Notes: generated by a model from the sequence alone, not told the origin. 64,000 nucleotides of DNA from Planctomycetaceae bacterium (GCA_024642205.1 JAHEBQ010000156.1:1-64000), one strand, 5' to 3'; numbered from the stretch's first letter, positions 1-10,206 are shown. Numbers and translations: made by a program.

Positions 1-2
1 CC

Positions 3-575
3 ACGGAATATCTGCTGCGACGTCACCGTGCCCGACTTTAGCGGTTTATTGCTGCGGTGCTGGATCGACGCCTGCGGGCACGGATCGATCCGGCTGATAT
101 CGTTCAGGACGCGCTCCTGCAAATGGCCATTCGCCTGCCCGATTATATCCAGGACAGGCCGATTGCCTTTTTTCCCTGGCTGAAATCAATCGTCGAAGAC
201 GAGTTAATCCGCGCTCATCGACATCACCTCGTGGCCCAGAGACGTTCGGTAGTACGGGAACACGAATTAGGGTGGTATGCGCTCGACATTTTTCGGCAAC
301 AACCGGTCGATCAAATTCCTGGCCTTGATCCGTCACCCAGCCAGCAGGCCATGATTCACGAGCAGAAAGCCAGGATGCGACAGATTCTCCAACGGTTACA
401 GGCCTGCGAACGGGAAATCCTGACGATGCGCTATCATCAGCAGATGAAAATTCGCGAGATCTCCAGTCAGTTGAAGATCAGTCCTCCGGCCGTTCGATCG
501 CGACTGCAACGTGCCAAAAAGGCCGCCAGTCAATTGCTGGTCTTTGACAAGCCCCGGGGACATGACTCTCGCTAA
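3..575 (+). pseudogene. Sigma-70 family (ECF-like) sigma factor, 5' cut by window edge, in-frame TAG
   Basis: From GTG at 57 the frame encodes 172 residues with region 2 (IDPADIVQDALLQ, then a PWLKSIVEDELIRAHRHH stretch) and a C-terminal region 4 helix-turn-helix (LTMRYHQQMKIREISSQLKIS followed by AVRSRLQRAKK). The same frame continues upstream to the window edge and translates as plausible region 2.1 (YLLRRHRARL, stop, RFIAAVLDRR). The reading is interrupted only by a TAG at 39-41. The stop sits inside a normally conserved helix, so the gene is either a recent nonsense pseudogene or is restarted at GTG 57 and lacks part of the core-binding region. A sequencing error would also explain it. 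The next gene downstream is another sigma factor. Family assignment is firm; functionality is not. Confidence 0.7.
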
Positions 576-750
576 TCCGCATCAAAAGAGAGGGGCCCCG
601 GATACGAAGCCGAAAGGCTCCCAAGATAAATAGACTGCCGAAACCAGGGGGAACCGTTTCACCCCCAAGTTACGTCATCCACTCACGTCAGGCCTGCAAC
701 GACGAAACATATAGTCGCTTCGTATTTGCATGTCGGTTATGATGTTGCTC

Positions 751-1299
751 ATGACCGACGTGACTCAAATCCTGAACGCGATCCAGGACGGCGATCCTTC
801 CGCGTCCGATCAACTGCTTCCCCTGGTATACGAGGAGCTTCGCGTGTTGGCCCGCCAACGGCTGGCCAACGAAAAACCGGGGCAGACTTTACAGGCCACG
901 GCCCTTGTTCATGAGGCTTATTTGCGACTGGTGGGGAAAGACAACGATCAAGAGTGGGACAATCGCGGCCATTTCTTTGCAGCGGCTGCCGAGGCCATGC
1001 GGCGGATCCTTGTTGAATCGGCTCGCCGTAAAAAGAACGAAAAAGCGGGCGGTGAATTTCACAGAATCGAATTATCGCCTCAACATGCGGCTAATGCCGA
1101 AACCGTTGATCTAATTGAGCTGAACGACGCGCTGGACCGCTTGGCCGCGAAAGATCCTCGCAAGGCCGAACTGGTGAAGCTGCGGTATTTTGCGGGACTA
1201 ACCATCGAACAGGCAGCGCAAGCCCTTGGTGTCTCGGTCGGCACTGCCAACAATGACTGGGCTTATTCCAAGACATGGTTGTGCAAGCAGTTATCGTGA
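751..1299 (+). CDS. ECF sigma factor (Sigma70_ECF, planctomycete type)
   Basis: About 182 residues. The frame is open from 730, but ATG 751 gives MTDVTQIL, which matches the N-terminus of the paralogue at 21489, so I chose 751. Region 2 signatures are visible (LLPLVYEELRVLARQRL, then ALVHEAYLRL), followed by FFAAAAEAMRRILVESARRK. A region 4 helix-turn-helix follows (LVKLRYFAGLTIEQAAQALG). It matches the PF07638-type sigma factors common in planctomycetes, which typically sit next to a large membrane Ser/Thr kinase. That kinase starts 124 bp downstream here, so this sigma factor is likely controlled by it, for instance by phosphorylation. No anti-sigma gene is visible. There is no strong Shine-Dalgarno sequence. 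Confidence 0.9.
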   Translation: MTDVTQILNAIQDGDPSASDQLLPLVYEELRVLARQRLANEKPGQTLQATALVHEAYLRLVGKDNDQEWDNRGHFFAAAAEAMRRILVESARRKKNEKAGGEFHRIELSPQHAANAETVDLIELNDALDRLAAKDPRKAELVKLRYFAGLTIEQAAQALGVSVGTANNDWAYSKTWLCKQLS

Positions 1300-1423
1300 G
1301 CGGCTGCTTTTCTATTCCTGACTTTTTTTGAAAGTTTGCAGAATCCATTGGACAAAATCCTCTCGGATATCGCATTACAGCATTGGATTAATATTGAACT
1401 GCAAGACTTGAAAAAGGCTTTCC

Positions 1424-4400
1424 ATGAAACGTGTTTCGTTACCAGGCGAAGATCAGATTTTCAACGTCGCCCGTCAAATCGAATCGGAGGAGGCCAGACG
1501 TCAATATCTCGATCAGGCATGTGCTGACAACCAGCGGGTCCGAGAAGAGGTGGAAAAGCTTCTCGAACTCTACGAGAGACGAGCCGATTTCATGGAATCT
1601 CCGCCACCAGGCCTGCAGGCCACATCGCAGGACGACTGCGGTACCGCAGTCGAACCCGGTGACACGCTAGGGTCCTACAAGATTCTGGAGCGAATTGGAG
1701 AAGGCGGGATGGGCCATGTCTACATGGCCGAACAATCTGAGCCCGTCTATCGATTGGTTGCTCTGAAAGTCGTCAAAAGCGGCATGGACAGCAATTCCGT
1801 GATCGCGCGTTTTGAAGCCGAACGCCAGGCATTGGCTTTGATGGACCATCCGAATATCGCCCGGTTTTACGAGGCAGGGATGACCGAAAAAGGTCGTCCG
1901 TATTTTGTGATGGAATTGGTCAAGGGGCGGCCGGTTACGACTTTTTGTTGGCAACATAATCTCGATTTGAATTCCAAGCTGGCGTTATTTGCCGATGTCT
2001 GCCACGCGGTGCAACACGCACATCAAAAAGGCATCATTCATCGCGACCTGAAACCGTCAAATGTCCTGGTCGCTCAGTTCGATGACCGCCCCGTCCCAAA
2101 GGTTATTGATTTTGGCGTCGCCAAAGCACTCGGGGAAAAACTGACCGACAAGACTATGTTCACTCGGTTTGGCCAACTGGTGGGCACGTTGGAGTACATG
2201 TCGCCGGAGCAAGCTCATTTGAATCAAATGGATGTTGACACCCGCAGTGACATCTATTCGCTCGGCGCCATTTTGTACGAACTGCTCACGGGTGAACCAC
2301 CTTTTGAGAAAGAAAGGCTGTCCAGCGCCGGTTTGGAAGAGGTGCTGCGGATAATCCGCGAAGATGAGCCCACGATACCGAGTTCACGAATCAGCACGTT
2401 GACGGACAATCGCCAAGCGGAAACCCCGCGTGCGAAAAATGAGATCCGACCAATTAGTTCGATTCCTTCGGACCTGGATTGGATCGTGATGAAATGCTTG
2501 GAAAAGGAACGATCACGCCGTTATGCGACGGCCAATGCGGTGGCCGACGACGTCCGACTTTTCCTGAAAAACGAGCCCATTTCTGCTGGCCCGCCCGCGG
2601 CCAGCTACAAACTGCGCAAATTCCTGTGCCGAAATCGAGTTGCCGTCTTCGTTTCAACCTTGGTAGCTGCGTCGCTGGTGATCGGTTTAGGGTTAAGTGT
2701 GTGGCAGGCGATACGAGCCACACGCGCAGAAGGGCGGGCAACGACTTTTCTGACCAAGGCCAGTTTGGAGGCGGAAAAGACAGCTCAGGCCAATGAATCG
2801 CTGCGGCGGTCGTTATCAGAGCTTCAGAGCGCCAGAAAGGACTCGGAACTTGCGCGGTCAAAGGCCGAAACCGAAAGCCAGCGGGCGACTAGCGTCTTGC
2901 GATACGTAATCGACATGATGGGCAGTCCGTTGGCCGCGGATCAGGCAAACGCCAAAGTCGTCGATGTACTCGCGGAGGCAGCGCGAAATGTTGATTCTCA
3001 ATTTCGGGACGATCCCGTGGTTGCGGCAAAAATCCTGATTTCAATCAGCGATACGTTTACTCAGCTGGAACGCGGAGAATTGGCGGTACCGATCGCGGAA
3101 AAAGCTCACCAGCTGTTGTTGAAGGAATTGGGTCCACACGACCCAGAAACGCTGCGATCGTTCTATGGGCTCTATTTCGCGAATCATGCGTCTGCGGCAT
3201 TTAGTAAGCGGTTACCGGCGTTAGCGCTCGAGGCCAAACAAGTCCTGGCGGATTGTGGCAAATTCCTAGGGGATCGCGATCCGGCCACCGTTCGTATGAT
3301 GTTGGTCCTTTCCGATGCCATGACTCACCTCCACGAACAGGCCCAAGGCGACGCCTACACCCAGCAGGCACTTGAGATCGCACAGGCGTGGAAAAATGAC
3401 TCCAACTTGCGGCAAGACTACGAACTTGTACTTGACGAGGTCGAAGATATGCATCAGCGGCACGGAGAATTCGAAAAAGCAATTCGTGTGGCCGAACAGT
3501 TGTTGGCCTCCTACGCGACGCGTCTGGATGCAGGCCATGCCAACATTCTGCTGCGCAAGTCCAACCTTGTCGATTATTTAAGCCGAAGCGATCAGCACGG
3601 CAGGGCTGTCAAACTGAGCCGCGACTTGCTTATCGAATTTGAGAAAAAGTTTGGTAAAGATGATCGACTCACACTCAATCGAAGAATGAATCATGCGTGG
3701 ATCTTGTTCCGCTCGGGCGATCGCCAAGGGGCTCGTCAAATCGCCGCCGAAACGGCGCAACAGGCCCAGCGTGTGTTCGGACCTCAACAGACTTGGGTTC
3801 ATTTGCAAGGTGAATTCGCGCGACTGCTCTGGGAAATTGGCGAAAGGGATGCGGCGATCGGTGTGTTAAAGGAACGACTTCGGTACGTTCCCACGATTTT
3901 TGGCGCCTCCGAGAAAGCGCTTGTTGAGATGCAAGTGCTGGAAAGTCACCTTCGAGAAACCAACCGGAGGGCCGAAATTCTCCCACTGTTTCGGGATTTC
4001 ACCGCTCAGCTCGAAAAGGATTTTGGCGCAGACAACCAATATGTTCTGTGGGCCAACTCGTATTTGGCGTTTCGACTATCTCTTGCCGGCTCGATGGATG
4101 AAGGATTCGATCTTGCCAAACGCACATTGGCACGAAGCGAATTGATTTTGGGTTTGGAAGACGATCTCACGCTCGATTTGCTGGACACAATTCAACAACA
4201 ACATCTAGCTGGCGGACGCTTCGAAAAAGCAGTTGAAGTTTGTACTGAATGGCTTGCCAGGTCAAAACGCGGCAAGGGAGAGTTGGACGACCGCACCATC
4301 AGGGCGATGAGACAGCTCGGCGTTTGTCATTATCGATTGGAAAACTACGCCGCTGCGTTGGACTGTTTTAAAAAGAGCGTCGAAATGCTAAATCGGAAAC

Positions 4401-5254
4401 TCGGTGAAGATCGAGGAAGCGCGTTTACCATGGACGAGGCGATTTCATTTTATCAACAAACTGAATCGCTGGCTGCAAGTACATACTTCGGGACGATTTT
4501 GGGGCTTGCTGATTGTTACGAAAAAAATGGGGACTCGGAAAATGCATCTCGGTTGCGTGAATCACTAATGCCAATCGTCGACAAGGAATATTTCGCGAAG
4601 GATCAGCAGATCGCGAGCACGTTGGCAAGGGCCTGCCAAGTGCGAGCCATCAGCGAGGACAACACAGAATTAGCGGCAAAGGCCGTATCGATTCTCGAAA
4701 GGGTGGTACCAAAGGATCTGTCGACCATTAGGCCTCGTTATGGGAGCTTGGCAACACTGGGTGAGTGTCATGTGTTCTTGGGCAATTATGATCGGGCCAC
4801 TGTTGTTTTCAAGAATTTGGTGGCCGGTGAACGACGATCCCCGAGTCCTGACCTGCTTTGGAAATCCATACTGCCGCAGCTTGGTTTTTGTGAACTGCAA
4901 TTGGGACACGTCGAGAAAGCTGAAAAGTGTTTCCAGGAAACTCTAGAATTCATTCAGGGTCGCCCAAGCCAATACGCTGACGACCTTTTGGAGTGCTATG
5001 ATGCCTGGACTAGGCACCTACTCGGCGCTGTTGCGATAACCCGCGGCGAGGTTGAGGATGGAGAGAAGCTGTTGACAGAAGGCTGTGAGCGACTACTCGA
5101 GATCTACGACAAAAACAGCCCCACTTGGCGCTACTTCGCCAGGCAATCCGCGAGACGTGTACGGGATCGCTTCGTCGAGACAAAAAACCCGGCAAAAGTC
5201 GCGGAATGGCAAGCCAAACTGGATGAGCTACAGCGAGCATCTCAACGCAATTGA
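1424..5254 (+). CDS. Membrane Ser/Thr protein kinase with large TPR region
   Basis: 1276 residues. A short N-terminal helical segment is followed by a Hanks-type kinase: glycine loop GEGGMG at 92-97, ATP lysine K115 in VALKVV, catalytic HRDLKPSN at 206-213, DFG at 229-231, and GTLEYMSPEQA in the activation segment. All key residues are present, so it should be active. One transmembrane helix lies at about 406-428. It is followed by a coiled-coil-like stretch and about 800 residues of alpha-helical TPR-type repeats that would lie on the other side of the membrane. It follows an ECF sigma gene in the same orientation, a frequent planctomycete pairing, which suggests a sensor kinase acting on that sigma factor. 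The signal sensed is unknown. A paralogous pair lies at 21489-25137. Confidence 0.93.
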   Translation: MKRVSLPGEDQIFNVARQIESEEARRQYLDQACADNQRVREEVEKLLELYERRADFMESPPPGLQATSQDDCGTAVEPGDTLGSYKILERIGEGGMGHVYMAEQSEPVYRLVALKVVKSGMDSNSVIARFEAERQALALMDHPNIARFYEAGMTEKGRPYFVMELVKGRPVTTFCWQHNLDLNSKLALFADVCHAVQHAHQKGIIHRDLKPSNVLVAQFDDRPVPKVIDFGVAKALGEKLTDKTMFTRFGQLVGTLEYMSPEQAHLNQMDVDTRSDIYSLGAILYELLTGEPPFEKERLSSAGLEEVLRIIREDEPTIPSSRISTLTDNRQAETPRAKNEIRPISSIPSDLDWIVMKCLEKERSRRYATANAVADDVRLFLKNEPISAGPPAASYKLRKFLCRNRVAVFVSTLVAASLVIGLGLSVWQAIRATRAEGRATTFLTKASLEAEKTAQANESLRRSLSELQSARKDSELARSKAETESQRATSVLRYVIDMMGSPLAADQANAKVVDVLAEAARNVDSQFRDDPVVAAKILISISDTFTQLERGELAVPIAEKAHQLLLKELGPHDPETLRSFYGLYFANHASAAFSKRLPALALEAKQVLADCGKFLGDRDPATVRMMLVLSDAMTHLHEQAQGDAYTQQALEIAQAWKNDSNLRQDYELVLDEVEDMHQRHGEFEKAIRVAEQLLASYATRLDAGHANILLRKSNLVDYLSRSDQHGRAVKLSRDLLIEFEKKFGKDDRLTLNRRMNHAWILFRSGDRQGARQIAAETAQQAQRVFGPQQTWVHLQGEFARLLWEIGERDAAIGVLKERLRYVPTIFGASEKALVEMQVLESHLRETNRRAEILPLFRDFTAQLEKDFGADNQYVLWANSYLAFRLSLAGSMDEGFDLAKRTLARSELILGLEDDLTLDLLDTIQQQHLAGGRFEKAVEVCTEWLARSKRGKGELDDRTIRAMRQLGVCHYRLENYAAALDCFKKSVEMLNRKLGEDRGSAFTMDEAISFYQQTESLAASTYFGTILGLADCYEKNGDSENASRLRESLMPIVDKEYFAKDQQIASTLARACQVRAISEDNTELAAKAVSILERVVPKDLSTIRPRYGSLATLGECHVFLGNYDRATVVFKNLVAGERRSPSPDLLWKSILPQLGFCELQLGHVEKAEKCFQETLEFIQGRPSQYADDLLECYDAWTRHLLGAVAITRGEVEDGEKLLTEGCERLLEIYDKNSPTWRYFARQSARRVRDRFVETKNPAKVAEWQAKLDELQRASQRN

Positions 5255-5523
5255 GCCGCACGACGGGTATTATCAAGCCCAATTTCGATTTTGGCTCGGC
5301 GAGACACCCAATCAGTCGCCAGAGTCTCGGGAGTCCCAATGACTGCCTTATCGACCCAGAGAAGTCGAGTTTTTGTCCGCAGCAACGCTTTGCCGGCGAC
5401 AACCGTATGGCGCTCCAGGTTTTTCTGTGGAATTCCTTGTACAAAATCTTCCCCGATTTCGCATTGTCCTCTGTGGGGGCCAGCCAAGGCCAACCTTGAA
5501 ACTCGCGTAAGGGAACCAAAACA

Positions 5524-7275
5524 ATGTGTTATCGAAAATCTCGCTTGATGTGTTTCGCGACGGCCATGGCCGCAACAACTTTAATCAGCATTCTTCAACC
5601 CGCAGTCGCTCAATTGACAACCAGTTCCGGCATGCAGGCCGCCTACCAACTTGTTGACCTGACTGATGAGACACCGGATTACTTGCCCGAGGGCCGCGCC
5701 GGTGAGACCCATTGGCACGTTACGGCAAACTACCTCGAAATCCAAACCGACGGGACGATCTCGGGGCGAATGCAATGGTACAGCGAATTTGGGCGTCCGC
5801 CCAACAGTAATTTTAATTCTCACTACGAGGCGTTTATTTACTACCCTCCCGGGCACCCGACAGGACGCGTTGGATGCTATTTCTTCAAAGACCTTGTCGA
5901 GTTTCCCAGCGGATTATTTCCTAATGAGGATCCCGACTATTTTTCTCAGTCGGTGCTGAAATCGGGAAACAGTCTTGGGTTATTTGTGGGCAGTGTGGTG
6001 AATTTTGCAGAGGGGTCCGTTCCATTCATCGTCAATATCAACGATCCCCAATCGTTTGAGGTTCTGCCAGCTCCCGATCCCAGCTGGACGTTGCCAGACG
6101 GTACGTTTAGCGCAGGATTCAGCATCAACGATTTTGGCGATGTGCTGGTCAAATACGGGTGTAGCGGGTCTGGAAACATCTACCACAGCGCCGATGGGCA
6201 CGGGTACATGTTCAACTACTACGCAAACTCCCCGCCCAAGCGTGTCGAATATCCGGGCACCCAAACACCCATTCACTTTGGAGGTTTACAGATCATGCGC
6301 GGGGCCCTCAACGGAGCGCCTCAATTTGTGGAGATCGATGATTCCACAAACGGTGTTTTCCGCATCGGCTTCGATGCCAACCTCGAATCAAATCTGCTCG
6401 AGGAGGTACCGTTTGCTGAGATAATCAAGCTCGCCATTGGCGGCATCAATGAAAGCGGTTCATTTGCTGGAACGATGAACCATGCTGTGCAAGTGCCCTA
6501 CCGGCGCAACCAGACTCGCACGGAGTGGCGACAAGTCCCCTGTCTCTATTCTGATGTAAATGGCTTGGTGCCACTATGCGACGAAAATGGTGAAGCCGTT
6601 GATCTCAATTCGGACGATGACGTCGTTGGCTGGCTGGAAAACACAAGTCCAACTCATACTGAATGGACAAGCGGACGCCGTTTCCTGTATCACGGAGGAT
6701 CTGAAAATCAGAGTCCACAGTTTTTGATGTTGGATGGAGACGTTGTTTCCGCGGCGGTAAATTCTGTTGAAGATCTGGAATTTTGGCAGGGGTCTGACAA
6801 CGCCGACAACTTCAGCCTCAGTGATCGCATCGATGTAGACGGTGACGGAGTCGGTGACTACCCGATGATTACGCTGTGGGCCAAACGCGTGCTTGCTGAT
6901 GGTACAAAGGTAAAAAAATGGTATTTGCTGAAGCCCGTCATGCCCAATCCGGCGACTTACGCGAGTGCCGATACGCCGGCGAATATCCCGGATAACAATT
7001 CTGCCGGCATCACGTCTCAAATTCTCGCAGGCGATCACCAGATTGAGAACTTGTCTGTAAACGTTAATATCAGCCATCCACGGCCCTCGGATCTGGACGT
7101 TTTTCTGATTGGGCCCAACGGCGAACAGCAACAATTATTCAATATTACAGGCAACAATGAAGTGCCGGGGTTTGCAAACACGCAAAGCGGTGGTCTCTGG
7201 ACATTGCACGTCCGCGATACAGTCAAGAAGAAGTCAGGAAAACTGAATGCCTGGTCGCTCACGATCGATTATTAA
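5524..7275 (+). CDS. Secreted protein with C-terminal proprotein-convertase P domain
   Basis: 583 residues. The N-terminus has a basic stretch and a hydrophobic segment ending AVAQ, consistent with a signal peptide cleaved near residue 30. The central 400 residues are rich in Gly, Asn and aromatic residues and resemble repeat-rich extracellular proteins that report a dataset or document style beta-fold. I recognise no enzyme motif in them. The last roughly 100 residues match the P/Homo B domain (PF01483): VNVNISHPRPSDLDVFLIGP, then a GGLWTLHVRD-type ending, then LNAWSLTIDY at the C-terminus. In planctomycetes this domain is often appended to extracellular proteins without a protease domain. 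The gene is followed within 30 bp by an intrinsic terminator. The role is unknown, probably cell-surface or secreted. Confidence 0.75.
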   Translation: MCYRKSRLMCFATAMAATTLISILQPAVAQLTTSSGMQAAYQLVDLTDETPDYLPEGRAGETHWHVTANYLEIQTDGTISGRMQWYSEFGRPPNSNFNSHYEAFIYYPPGHPTGRVGCYFFKDLVEFPSGLFPNEDPDYFSQSVLKSGNSLGLFVGSVVNFAEGSVPFIVNINDPQSFEVLPAPDPSWTLPDGTFSAGFSINDFGDVLVKYGCSGSGNIYHSADGHGYMFNYYANSPPKRVEYPGTQTPIHFGGLQIMRGALNGAPQFVEIDDSTNGVFRIGFDANLESNLLEEVPFAEIIKLAIGGINESGSFAGTMNHAVQVPYRRNQTRTEWRQVPCLYSDVNGLVPLCDENGEAVDLNSDDDVVGWLENTSPTHTEWTSGRRFLYHGGSENQSPQFLMLDGDVVSAAVNSVEDLEFWQGSDNADNFSLSDRIDVDGDGVGDYPMITLWAKRVLADGTKVKKWYLLKPVMPNPATYASADTPANIPDNNSAGITSQILAGDHQIENLSVNVNISHPRPSDLDVFLIGPNGEQQQLFNITGNNEVPGFANTQSGGLWTLHVRDTVKKKSGKLNAWSLTIDY

Positions 7276-7300
7276 GCGGACAAAAGTCTCGACAAGCCCA

Positions 7301-7329
7301 AACCCCGATCTCAACGGTCGGGGTTTTTT
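7301..7329 (+). terminator. Intrinsic terminator
   Basis: An 8-bp stem (AACCCCGA at 7301-7308 and TCGGGGTT at 7318-7325) is followed by a run of T. It lies 25 bp after the stop codon of the P-domain gene, so it ends that transcript. Confidence 0.85.
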
Positions 7330-7334
7330 CATGC

Positions 7335-7532
7335 TCATAACTCGCGCTGCGTTATCCACGACACCGGAATCCCACGATGGAGTTGCCGCAAGCTCAAGCT
7401 CTCCGCTCCATGACCCATCAAAATCGCCTCGACGATATCGGGTGCCAACGAATTGAGGCGGAGCATCCGGCGAACGTAGCTCACGTCGATTTTTTTCGCG
7501 GATGATAATTCTTCAATGGTTGACCCCCGCAT
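7335..7532 (-). pseudogene. Recombinase-associated small protein, fragment
   Basis: The minus strand encodes about 65 residues beginning MRGSTIEELSSAKK and including VSYVRRMLRLNSLAPDIVEAIL. This resembles the small helix-turn-helix proteins, with an SYVxRxLRLxxLAPDIVEAIL signature, that accompany large serine recombinases in mobile elements. The open frame continues upstream to 8069 without recognisable sequence, and the usual C-terminal IPxxWxxQR motif survives as IPVSWITQREL. It faces the P-domain gene terminator. I interpret it as debris of an integrated element, together with the fragments at 7623 and 17577. It may still be translated, but no partner recombinase is intact here. Confidence 0.55.
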
Positions 7533-7622
7533 ACGATTGATTTTAGGGAGATCGAACACGTCGCCACGAAAACAATCAGAAACGATAAGCGCGACGGAAT
7601 CTGACTGATTATGGAGCAAACA

Positions 7623-7856
7623 ATGAAATGCCCCACTTGCGGCCAAAACAAGTCGACCGACAAGAAGCAACGACGGTTCACGGGTGAATTTCCCTACGGA
7701 CTGCAACCCAAACTTGGACGCCCTCGCGAGGCTGTGAAACAGTATGACGAAATTTCCACCATCGACACGATTTGCCATCGCTGGCGGCAGGGTGACAGTT
7801 TGCGCGCAATCTGCAAGTGGCTCGACGGAATCGCTGTGAAAAACCGCTGGATATGA
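7623..7856 (+). CDS. Short zinc-ribbon-like protein, possible recombinase fragment
   Basis: 77 residues from ATG 7623 (an upstream ATG at 7611 is also in frame). It begins with a CPTCG motif. The middle reads GEFPYGLQPK and the end SLRAICKWLDGIAV. The latter two resemble the linker region of large serine recombinases, where a PxGYR segment is followed some 40 residues later by a GxSLRAIxxxL helix. The length is far below a functional recombinase, and only one CxxC is present. It overlaps the opposite-strand recombinase-associated frame, so it may be a decayed element end or a genuine small regulator. I cannot decide from sequence alone. Confidence 0.35.
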   Translation: MKCPTCGQNKSTDKKQRRFTGEFPYGLQPKLGRPREAVKQYDEISTIDTICHRWRQGDSLRAICKWLDGIAVKNRWI

Positions 7857-8436
7857 CAGCACGGGTGAAAGTCGCATTTTCTTTTTAATTCCAGAATCTC
7901 TAGAACCTACGCCCGGCATCTCGGTAACACCAGTTATCGGGTTAACTACAACGGAAGCCGGAGGCAGTGATTGATTCGCGCGGTCAAGGGCTAGTTGCGT
8001 GATCGGTTCGAAGCGTTTGCATGGAACCTTACGTGGACCGGTTCGTCCGCCGATTAAGTCACCGCGCAAGGATAAGCCATTCCAGTGTTAGCCACGGTTG
8101 CATTGAATCTCGAATCCGCCCGATTTCGTTTACGGAAGTCGCAATGATTCGGTGGCGGCAACGGATGGAATCGTAAGCCGTTTGAATCAGGACGCCTTTG
8201 TAACAGATACTGGTAACAACGAAATCTCGATGGCGAAATGGATAAACTGAATAGAATTAAGGTCTGATTTGCTAAATCTTTTTCTTCGCTTCCGATTCCG
8301 TCGATGACAAAACCAAAGGACCGGTCTTTCATTGACGCGGGGCATTTCAATTTCCCGAATTGGATGCGCCTGGCAGGCCGGAGGATGACAGCTAGCAAAT
8401 TGGCATTGCGCCACGCAAATTGGAGGTGTTTTGAAA
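7857..8436. other. Gene-free stretch upstream of the outer-membrane-like gene
   Basis: No convincing coding region is seen on either strand. Frames present are short and without recognisable motifs. The only clear signal is the GGAGGT at 8422-8427 that serves the gene starting at 8437. Confidence 0.5.
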
Positions 8437-9414
8437 ATGACCAAATCGTCATTGCTGGCTTTGTTGGCACTGGTCGCCGTAACAAGTCGATGCCAGGCTC
8501 AGACCACATTCTTTCAACCGACAGCGGGACTCCACGCACCTGCGGAATACGCATCGGCGACTATTGGTTTGTCCGAAAGCGCGTCCGTGTTGGGGACGAA
8601 TCCATCGAGCGTTTTCTGGACCATGCAGGACCAGGCAGGTGATGCTACCGGCCCAGCCCAACCGGGCGGTGGAGGCAGCGGTGCATCGGGTGGGGGCGCC
8701 GATGCCGTGAAGCAGTCGCAGAACCCAATCGCGAGCCTGGTTTCCTTGCCTGTGCAGAGCAATTGGAACTTTGGAATCGGACCGGACGAATTGACTCAAT
8801 ATACGGGACTGCTCCAACCCGTGATTCCATTGACCGTTAACAAGCGTCTGAACCTGATTACTCGTCCCATTCTTCCGCTGATCAATTCACCGGACGGATC
8901 CATTGGTCGCAACCATGGACTGGGTGACATGCAATGGCAAAACTTTTTCGTTCCAGTGCCTGAGACCCCATCCAAATTGACATGGGGAATTGGCCCGTCC
9001 TTCATATTGCCGACGGCTTCAAATCCTGAATTGGGACGTCAAGTGTGGGGTGTAGGCGTCAGTGGCGTCGCGGTCTATGCGAATGGTCCCGTGGTCGCCG
9101 GCATGTTGGTCAATCAGAATTGGACCGAAACCAACGCCTCTCAACCGTTCCTGTTGCAGCCATTTTTCAACTACAACTTTGAGAATGGAATCTTGAAGAA
9201 GTGCTTTTTCAGCGTCAGCGGTGAATTTCAAGCCGACTGGAACAAAGACACCGACCAATGGAATAATCTGTTGGGAGTTGGAATTGGACGCGGCGTCAAG
9301 ATTATGGGGCAACCGATGAGCATTTCAACACGATTTGCTCCTTACCTCGATCCTATCGAAGGCGGCCCCAAATGGCAATTTCGATTTAGCCTGACTGCGC
9401 TGTTCCCGAAATAG
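8437..9414 (+). CDS. Secreted, probably outer-membrane beta-barrel protein (transporter-like)
   Basis: 325 residues from ATG 8437. That start is preferred because GGAGGT at 8422-8427 lies 9 bp upstream; a TTG at 8431 would be only 3 bp from it. A typical signal peptide ends near QCAQ-like residues (SRCQAQ). A low-complexity Gly/Ser-rich loop lies at about residues 72-90. The rest is rich in alternating hydrophobic and aromatic residues with many Asn/Gly turns and a GIGPSFILPT-type strand. The chain ends in a strand, FRFSLTALFPK. This resembles the small outer-membrane proteins annotated as transporter or neuromedin U in planctomycetes and proteobacteria. No enzymatic motif is visible. Function is inferred from fold features only. 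Confidence 0.65.
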   Translation: MTKSSLLALLALVAVTSRCQAQTTFFQPTAGLHAPAEYASATIGLSESASVLGTNPSSVFWTMQDQAGDATGPAQPGGGGSGASGGGADAVKQSQNPIASLVSLPVQSNWNFGIGPDELTQYTGLLQPVIPLTVNKRLNLITRPILPLINSPDGSIGRNHGLGDMQWQNFFVPVPETPSKLTWGIGPSFILPTASNPELGRQVWGVGVSGVAVYANGPVVAGMLVNQNWTETNASQPFLLQPFFNYNFENGILKKCFFSVSGEFQADWNKDTDQWNNLLGVGIGRGVKIMGQPMSISTRFAPYLDPIEGGPKWQFRFSLTALFPK

Positions 9415-9737
9415 GCTTGGCAAGTCCGGGTTTGTTGCGTCGACCCCGCCGTTGGCCAACTTCCGATTTCCAACACTTCGAGCGGCCACTTGCCCGGGAA
9501 AATGGTCTTCCAATCCTGTTACATGTCGACGATGATCCAGTCGTTGGCAGGTGCTTCATCCAGCACGGTGTCGAGTCTACCTTCGTGACGTCAAAAACGG
9601 AAACGAACTTTTTGACCGACGATTTCCACGCCTTCGTCGCTTGGTAAGCCCGGGCTTTCAGTCGAAATGGATGACAGCGTTCCTCCGTGAGGGTGGAAAA
9701 CCAGATCAAACCTGGGAACGCGCGTAGCGGTCGTCGA

Positions 9738-10206
9738 TCCGACTATTTTGAATCGTTTGGGACACTCAGATTTCAGGGATCCGACAAATCGCTCCAGGTG
9801 AGCATTCATGTTTGGGCTCCAGGGCGGCAGGCGCACTGGCTTCACATCCTGGTCACTTAGGAAGCTTCGAAACGATTCTGAAAACTTTGAGTCACAGTCC
9901 ATGATCAAATATCCTTTGCCTTTGAGAAATCCAATTTCATCATTGGTCGGTGCTCGGGCCTTCTGCTGCATCCATGCTTCGTGAGGATTTGTCGTGCAAC
10001 CGGCGAAGTGAACTCTGCGCGTTTTCAGTTCCATGACAAAGCGAAGGTAGAACGTGACCAGGCCACGCGTGGTCCAGACGTCAATGGAAATAAAATCGAT
10101 CGCTGCCATCACATCCCAGTGTGATTTCAGAAACGTCGCCCATGACCTCGTGCGATTGCGAATCGGTGCGGGCTCAATCCCGTGGGCCCTCAGGATATTG
10201 GCGACG
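9738..10206 (-). pseudogene. DDE integrase-core transposase remnant
   Basis: The minus strand encodes [11 protein letters not shown], then [38 protein letters not shown] and [15 protein letters not shown]. This is the catalytic core of an rve-type transposase with the likely acidic residues in IDVW, DCDSKF and HLERF. The N-terminal DNA-binding part is missing: reading upstream in frame meets a TAG just before the conserved VANILRAHG segment. The C-terminal part after KSEC turns into unrelated sequence. The element is therefore dead. Neither terminal inverted repeats nor target-site duplications could be identified. Sequence from 9415 to 9737 holds no gene that I can support. Confidence 0.8.

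Noticed and set aside
9417-9647. Plus frame with ILLHVDDDPVVGR, reminiscent of a response-regulator start
   Set aside because: The match is limited to a few residues. No Lys, Thr or helix pattern of a receiver domain follows, and it lies in decayed IS-flanking sequence.
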